From Branchiostoma floridae (Eukaryota; Chordata; Leptocardii; Amphioxiformes; Branchiostomatidae): DNA of 20,499 bases. The stretch is taken from contig NC_049981.1 in NCBI RefSeq assembly GCF_000003815.2, positions 9,078,959-9,099,457 on the forward strand. Reading direction: 5' to 3'. Positions 16,650 through 20,499 of this stretch are shown here, piece after piece (the first letter of the stretch is position 1; each line of letters begins with the position of its first letter). The translations under genes and the position numbers were made by a program. The notes beneath the pieces are model-generated. The model did no database searches. It was not told where the DNA came from and worked only from the letters and a program-made list of their open reading frames with translations.

Positions 16650-17163
16650 TTACTTTACCGTGGGGCCGCGTAGCACAGTGGTATTGTATTTGGCCCGTGA
16701 TCGAGAGGTCGCCGGTTCGAATCCGCCTACCGTGATGCCGGTCTTGTGCCCTTGGGAAAGGCACTTTACACGACTTTCCTCACTTTACTCAAGTGAAAAA
16801 TGAGTCGTCCCTCGGATAGGACGTTAAATGGAGGTCCCGTGTATGGGGAGAGCCATACCCCATGCACGTTAAAGAACCCCCACACGTGCGATGGTGCGGT
16901 GTGCGTTGGTGCAAATCCTTCTGTCGGGAGTTGGTGATTCACTTCAAATCACCCGGATGGAGGCCTGGCGAACCTCTGTCTCGTATCAGCCACATGGTGA
17001 ATTACATCATTCACCCGGACGGGAGACCTGGCGCATCCCCGTCTTGTAATTAGCCTACGAAAGGGTATGTCACCTCGTAAGGGGCGGTATAACCCCGTCG
17101 TGTGTAGACATGTGCGAACATGTCTACATTTGATCACGTCGACCGATGATGATGATGATGATG
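16650..17163 (+). mobile_element. tRNA-derived SINE, ~500 bp
   Basis: The head is tRNA-like with an A box (TAGCACAGTGG at 16671) and a perfect B box (GGTTCGAATCC at 16714), the internal RNA polymerase III promoter. A conserved-looking central domain follows (CCCTTGGGAAAGGCACTTTA near 16748), then a body with an internal ~50 bp duplication (CACCCGGAT..CCTGGCG near 16940 and 17005), a perfect 11 bp hairpin at 17103-17128 and a (GAT)n tail at 17144-17163. ACTCAGCTC at 16634-16642 and 17164-17172 may be target duplication, although it lies ~20 bases from the tRNA-like start. SINEs are moved by partner LINE enzymes; none is here. Confidence 0.85.
16663..16735 (+). promoter_or_regulatory. Pol III A and B boxes of the SINE head
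   Basis: A box at 16671-16681 and B box at 16714-16724, 32 bases apart as in tRNA genes. The acceptor stem does not pair well, so this is a tRNA relic and not a functional tRNA gene. Confidence 0.8.
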
Positions 17164-17172
17164 ACTCAGCTC

Positions 17173-17720
17173 AACAGTACTTATAACTATCGTCCGGTTT
17201 GCCATCCGAAGCTGAAGCGCTTCTTTATAGCGCTAGTACCTTCGCTGCGCTGCCGTGACGTGCGATTGTTGTTGACGGTCTTATATCCCTACGTCGCCGC
17301 CTCGCTGTCAGACGATATTCCAACGGACATGTTTCAAGGAAAATATCCGGCGAAACCGCTGTTCCGCGTCAGATTCTATTCTATAAAACACGTAACGTTA
17401 CGTGGGAATAAATGTTACAGTCTAATAAATATTTTGTAGAAGCACCGCTGTGGGGAAGTCCAAGGAATGCAATAATCACGTAGCATATGAAGTTCGCTGT
17501 CAACTGGCACGCGGCTGTTTGAAACTCTAACCAACAGCGGCGGCCTTTGATGAAGTGGGCGAAAAAGTGCACTGCCTTGGTAACAAGGAAGCCGACGGTG
17601 TGGGCGGGGCCACATGGCGAGGCTTCTCCCCCGAAAGCCCCGGCCCCGAAAGGAAATGCCCGGGTTTTACATACAAACTTACGATGGTTTGAATTTTACA
17701 TTGCCGAATCAAAGAGCTTC
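17173..17720. other. Gene-free stretch with a perfect 16 bp palindrome
   Basis: CACGTAACGTTACGTG (17389-17404) follows a TATAAAA, and AATAAA occurs just after. No open frame here looks like a gene. The flanks are moderately GC-rich. Confidence 0.5.
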
Positions 17721-18245
17721 AAATTTAGAACAGGAAATTTGGAAACGCGGACGGCCTTGCTCTAGAAATATGTCAGAAAGAATTGATTCTGTTTTCCGCG
17801 CTGAAAAAGAAATGACGCAACCAGTTGTAAGAGCCTTTGTGTTGATCAACAAATAAGGACATTCGCGGGAAATCTGGCTGTTCCGGGGAGGGATCCCACC
17901 CCGCTGGTCACATGCAGCAAGGCCTACTCGCTACCCTGTTTACATTTTTGCACGAACGCAAGGCCGGCACACGCAAAATTTAGAACAGGAAATTTGGGGA
18001 CGCGACCCGCTCTTGCTCTAGAAATGTGTCAGAAAGAATTGATTCTATTTTCCGCGGTGAAAAAGAAATGACGCAACTAGTTGTAAGCGCCTTTGTGTTG
18101 ATCAACCCCGCTCCCCAAATAAGGACTTTCGCGGGAAATCTTATACATTTTGGCTGTTCCGGGGAGGGATCCCACCCCGCTGGTCACTCGTGGCGGCAAG
18201 TCCTCTGTTTACAATCATTTCGCGCGAACGCAAGGGCGATCCTGG
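17721..18245 (+). repeat. 255 bp tandem duplication with E2F-like sites
   Basis: Copies begin at 17721 and 17976 (AAATTTAGAACAGGAAATTT) and share GTCAGAAAGAATTGATTCT, AAAAAGAAATGACGCAAC, CCTTTGTGTTGATCAAC and GGCTGTTCCGGGGAGGGATC. Each holds GCGGGAAA (17865, 18131), the E2F core; the second is the full TTTCGCGGGAAA. Each also has GGGGAGGGATCCCACCCC, a near-palindrome. The open frames across it are repeated but do not look protein-like. Confidence 0.85.
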
Positions 18246-18326
18246 GTGGGAGGGGCTGCGAGACAACGGCACGGCGGGTGCTCTGAAACACCTCCCTTCG
18301 AGCTGATAACTTCTTGAAACAGCGGA

Positions 18327-18348
18327 GGCGCGTGCTTGGCGCGTGCTT
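18327..18348. repeat. Short tandem doublet
   Basis: GGCGCGTGCTT twice in a row, period 11. Confidence 0.8.
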
Positions 18349-18393
18349 TTGTGTTTTTACTACGATATTTTGTTATTTTTTCCCCATGTTTTG

Positions 18394-18425
18394 CCGCTAC
18401 GCTGGATGAAAAAGCAGCGTAGCGG
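18394..18425. repeat. Perfect 11 bp inverted repeat
   Basis: CCGCTACGCTG and CAGCGTAGCGG are separated by ten bases (GATGAAAAAG). The right arm is followed by GCTTTT. Confidence 0.9.
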
Positions 18426-20080
18426 GCTTTTTACAGCGTCATTTTTCCAGCCGACAGCGTATCGGCCCACTATGCTGAAAAGGCCTGGCGAGAATTCTAT
18501 GTTGTGTTTGAGTTACGTAGAATCGAGAACACACACGGTGTGTAGTGCGCCAGCACTCGTCTTTTGATTCCACTGGTGTTTTCACGATTCTGTAAAAGCC
18601 GAGGTTGAGTTGCGTGCTCCGCGCGATAATATTGGTGAACAAACGCACTCAGAGAGAATAACTACTAACGTTAGCACTAGTGCAATTTTCTCAGACAGGC
18701 CAATAACTGTGGTAACGCTACGTGTATGTGGTAACGTGGGGATTTCTTTGGATGTTTCCTGACATTATAAGTAACTGACATATAATCATAAAAATGTAGC
18801 GAGACCTGTTCGTTTTTATCCACAGTACTGAATAGGAACGTTTACTCAAGTTCATGCATAAAGCTGTCGTCCAAATGAAACACGGAATGGTGTCACGGTT
18901 CTAGTTAACCGATTTTTGAGTAAAAAAAAACATTTGAGCAAAAAGAAACACATGACTACGTTAGACGCAAGGTCACTGCGTGTCGCCGGCGGTTACATAA
19001 AAAAACTCAAAGTTTTACGCCTGAGACATAAAGGTATGTGAAACAAAAACGATGGACTTGATGAGTTTATTTCGCTATTAAACTGACCTTGAACAAACAT
19101 GATTAACTGCAGCGTGGAACGCCCGCCCCATCTTAGGTCACGGTCATTCCTTTCACCTTGTTGTTCATCATGTAAGTTACCACAGCGCTGCGTTGGTCCC
19201 CAGCAAGCAAGTGGAGCACGGAAACGAAGTCAGCTGGGTACATTACAATTAAGCTACGTGCAGCTTTATACACGGTGGGAGTGGCCGGCACAGCACAAAA
19301 CCCCAGGCACAAAGTCAACGCGAAAGTTTAGTGTAGCAGAAACCTAACCCCTTAAAGTTTGCATGATTGACAGGCGGACGGGTTCGAAGTGTGCCGGGCG
19401 GCACGTATTGATAATGAGGGCATAAACAAACTACGTACATCAAACGTAAATCAAAATTGTTTGCTAAAAATCAAAAGAAATTTATGAAATGTGAATTGCG
19501 GACTCTGAAAAAAATGATCGAGCCGTTCAAATATGAATGAATTTACACAGATTGACAGGAATCATATAGCGGAGGAAGCATATAGCGGAGAAGAGCTGCG
19601 TACTGTGAAGATTACATGGAGTGTGCAGGGGTAGCCATATCAATTTCAGCTCTGAGAGTATCCGTCAACTGCGTGACGTGAACGAATATAATAGATTTGT
19701 GGCAATTTTAGCGATTACGCTAACCAGCTGTTTCTATGAATTTGTGCGATTTACAGTAGTTGGTAACCACTAGACGGCGATCGCGCCGCGCTCTTACTGC
19801 GACATAAATAGGATTGTGTAGCCTTCGATTTCACACTGGGTATATTATAGAAAACGTAAAAGTGTGACAGAGCATGCTGAGGAGAACCCTTCGCGCTGCG
19901 TAGTACAAGCGGCAAACTCTGTGAGACGTTTTTGTGAATGTACCTTCCGATTTTTGTGCTACGCTAGACAGTGTGCCGTAACTTGGTAGGCTTGTTTTAA
20001 TTTTGCTCTCTTCAAAGTTAGTCTAATTCAAGAAGACAGAAACGAGAATTCAATTCTATAATATTTTGGCTTCCTTTTGA

Positions 20081-20110
20081 CAATAAAATTGTGACTGTGT
20101 GTGCTTCTTG
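20081..20110 (+). terminator. Possible polyadenylation signal
   Basis: GACAATAAAATT is followed within 15 bases by a GT-rich element (GTGACTGTGTGTGC), the usual layout of a poly(A) site. No coding exon was found upstream in the window. Confidence 0.35.
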
Positions 20111-20456
20111 TCTCACGTGAGGCTGAAAAAAATTCCTAGGCCCTGACCCTCCCGCAGACGGCCGTCTTCCCCACGCTAAATGTCGTCGAGTAAACCCTGT
20201 TGACGACCGTCAGAAATGGAGAACCTTTGTGGACAGACAGACTGCCCTGTGGCTTGTAGCTATGAGACTGAGATGAGATGATGATGAGAAACCCTGTGTG
20301 GAACAATATTAGACGTTGTGTTCATTATTCAAGATGCATAACGTTACAGATAAAAAATTATCAACATTTATTTGTACCTTCTTGTCTTATCCTGTGTCAA
20401 CATCTGCAACTATTTCAGTTTACCCTTCCTGGTAGAAATGCTAGGCTAGACCATGT

Positions 20457-20499
20457 GAAGGTAACATTCTGTATTTGCTTGCAAATGTTACCTGTCTAG
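20457..20499 (+). repeat. Hairpin repeat at the window edge
   Basis: AGGTAACATT (20459-20468) pairs with AATGTTACCT (20484-20493), and the centre holds ATTTGC-TT-GCAAAT. Same family as 14880-14925. Possibly the end of an element that continues outside the window. Confidence 0.7.

Larger units (their letters stand above)
18430..20499. other. Region without a supported gene
   Basis: No frame with splice support or recognisable motif. A TATAAA on the minus strand (19270-19265) lies just upstream of a 36-codon minus frame (19243-19133), but the spacing would put the start at the ATG, so I do not call a gene. CATATAGCGGAG(G)AAG occurs twice in tandem near 19563. AATAAA at 20081 followed by a GT-rich stretch could be a plus-strand 3' end. 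A GAT-rich run lies near 20270. Confidence 0.45.

Noticed and set aside
16663-16735. Functional tRNA gene
   Set aside because: Boxes A and B are present but the acceptor stem does not pair and the sequence continues as a SINE body.
17614-18286. Repeated frames in the 255 bp duplication (MSERIDS...)
   Set aside because: Similarity between them comes from the DNA duplication; no splice support or known motif.
19133-19243. Minus-strand 36-codon frame behind a TATAAA
   Set aside because: The spacing from TATA to ATG leaves no 5' leader and there is no other support.

Overview
The window is animal nuclear DNA from a repeat-rich invertebrate genome, most like a lancelet (Branchiostoma). The signs are spliced small exons with GT/AG borders, vertebrate-style AATAAA signals, a tRNA-derived SINE, a BTB-kelch-type relic, and many degenerate repeats spread between short coding pieces. 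The lancelet assignment is an inference from overall texture, not from a search. The window is not bacterial or viral: there are no operons and no long gene-dense stretches.

Layout. 1-3372 is satellite DNA: about 4.6 copies of a 203-205 bp unit, a short inverted scrap of the second satellite, then a ~157 bp satellite broken by a 992 bp run of N. 3811-6400 is bounded by ~130-140 bp inverted repeats with TA on both outer sides. It is probably a DNA transposon, or a pair of inverted elements. It holds nested small repeats and two candidate minus-strand exons, one with a CAP-Gly-like signature. 6420-7312 (minus) is a broken kelch beta-propeller gene with five Y-x6-W blades and three frame disruptions. 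7603-8232 (plus) is the best intact gene, a single-exon protein with one C2H2 zinc finger, a long acidic serine-rich middle and a basic/aromatic C-terminal segment. 8447-9250 holds a CTCCGGAG-rich tandem repeat and a duplicated G-run segment. 9541-9960 is strikingly T-rich on the plus strand.

10164-10394 is a compact MITE with ~50 bp inverted ends. Just right of it is a ~450-465 bp tandem duplication that copied a small exon. The left copy has decayed. The right copy (11096-11154) is intact and joins in phase to a terminal exon at 12858-13001, which is followed by three AATAAA signals. The 1.7 kb intron is filled with three copies of one repeat family. Around 13741-13811 there is a TATA-less promoter and first exon (inverted CCAAT box, YY1/TISU-like AAAATGGCGG, GT donor), with one candidate coding exon further on at 14670-14746.

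15050-18250 is repeats again: an inverted copy of the intronic family, a 37 bp direct-repeat pair, a minisatellite, a GC-rich hairpin block, a tRNA SINE of about 500 bp and a 255 bp tandem duplication carrying E2F-like sites. 18430-20499 shows no gene I can support.

The genes do not form a recognisable pathway. The clearest biological themes are element-driven remodelling of gene pieces (exon duplication and decay, kelch pseudogenisation, possible exon capture) and an unidentified one-finger protein. I found no convincing new multi-gene system.
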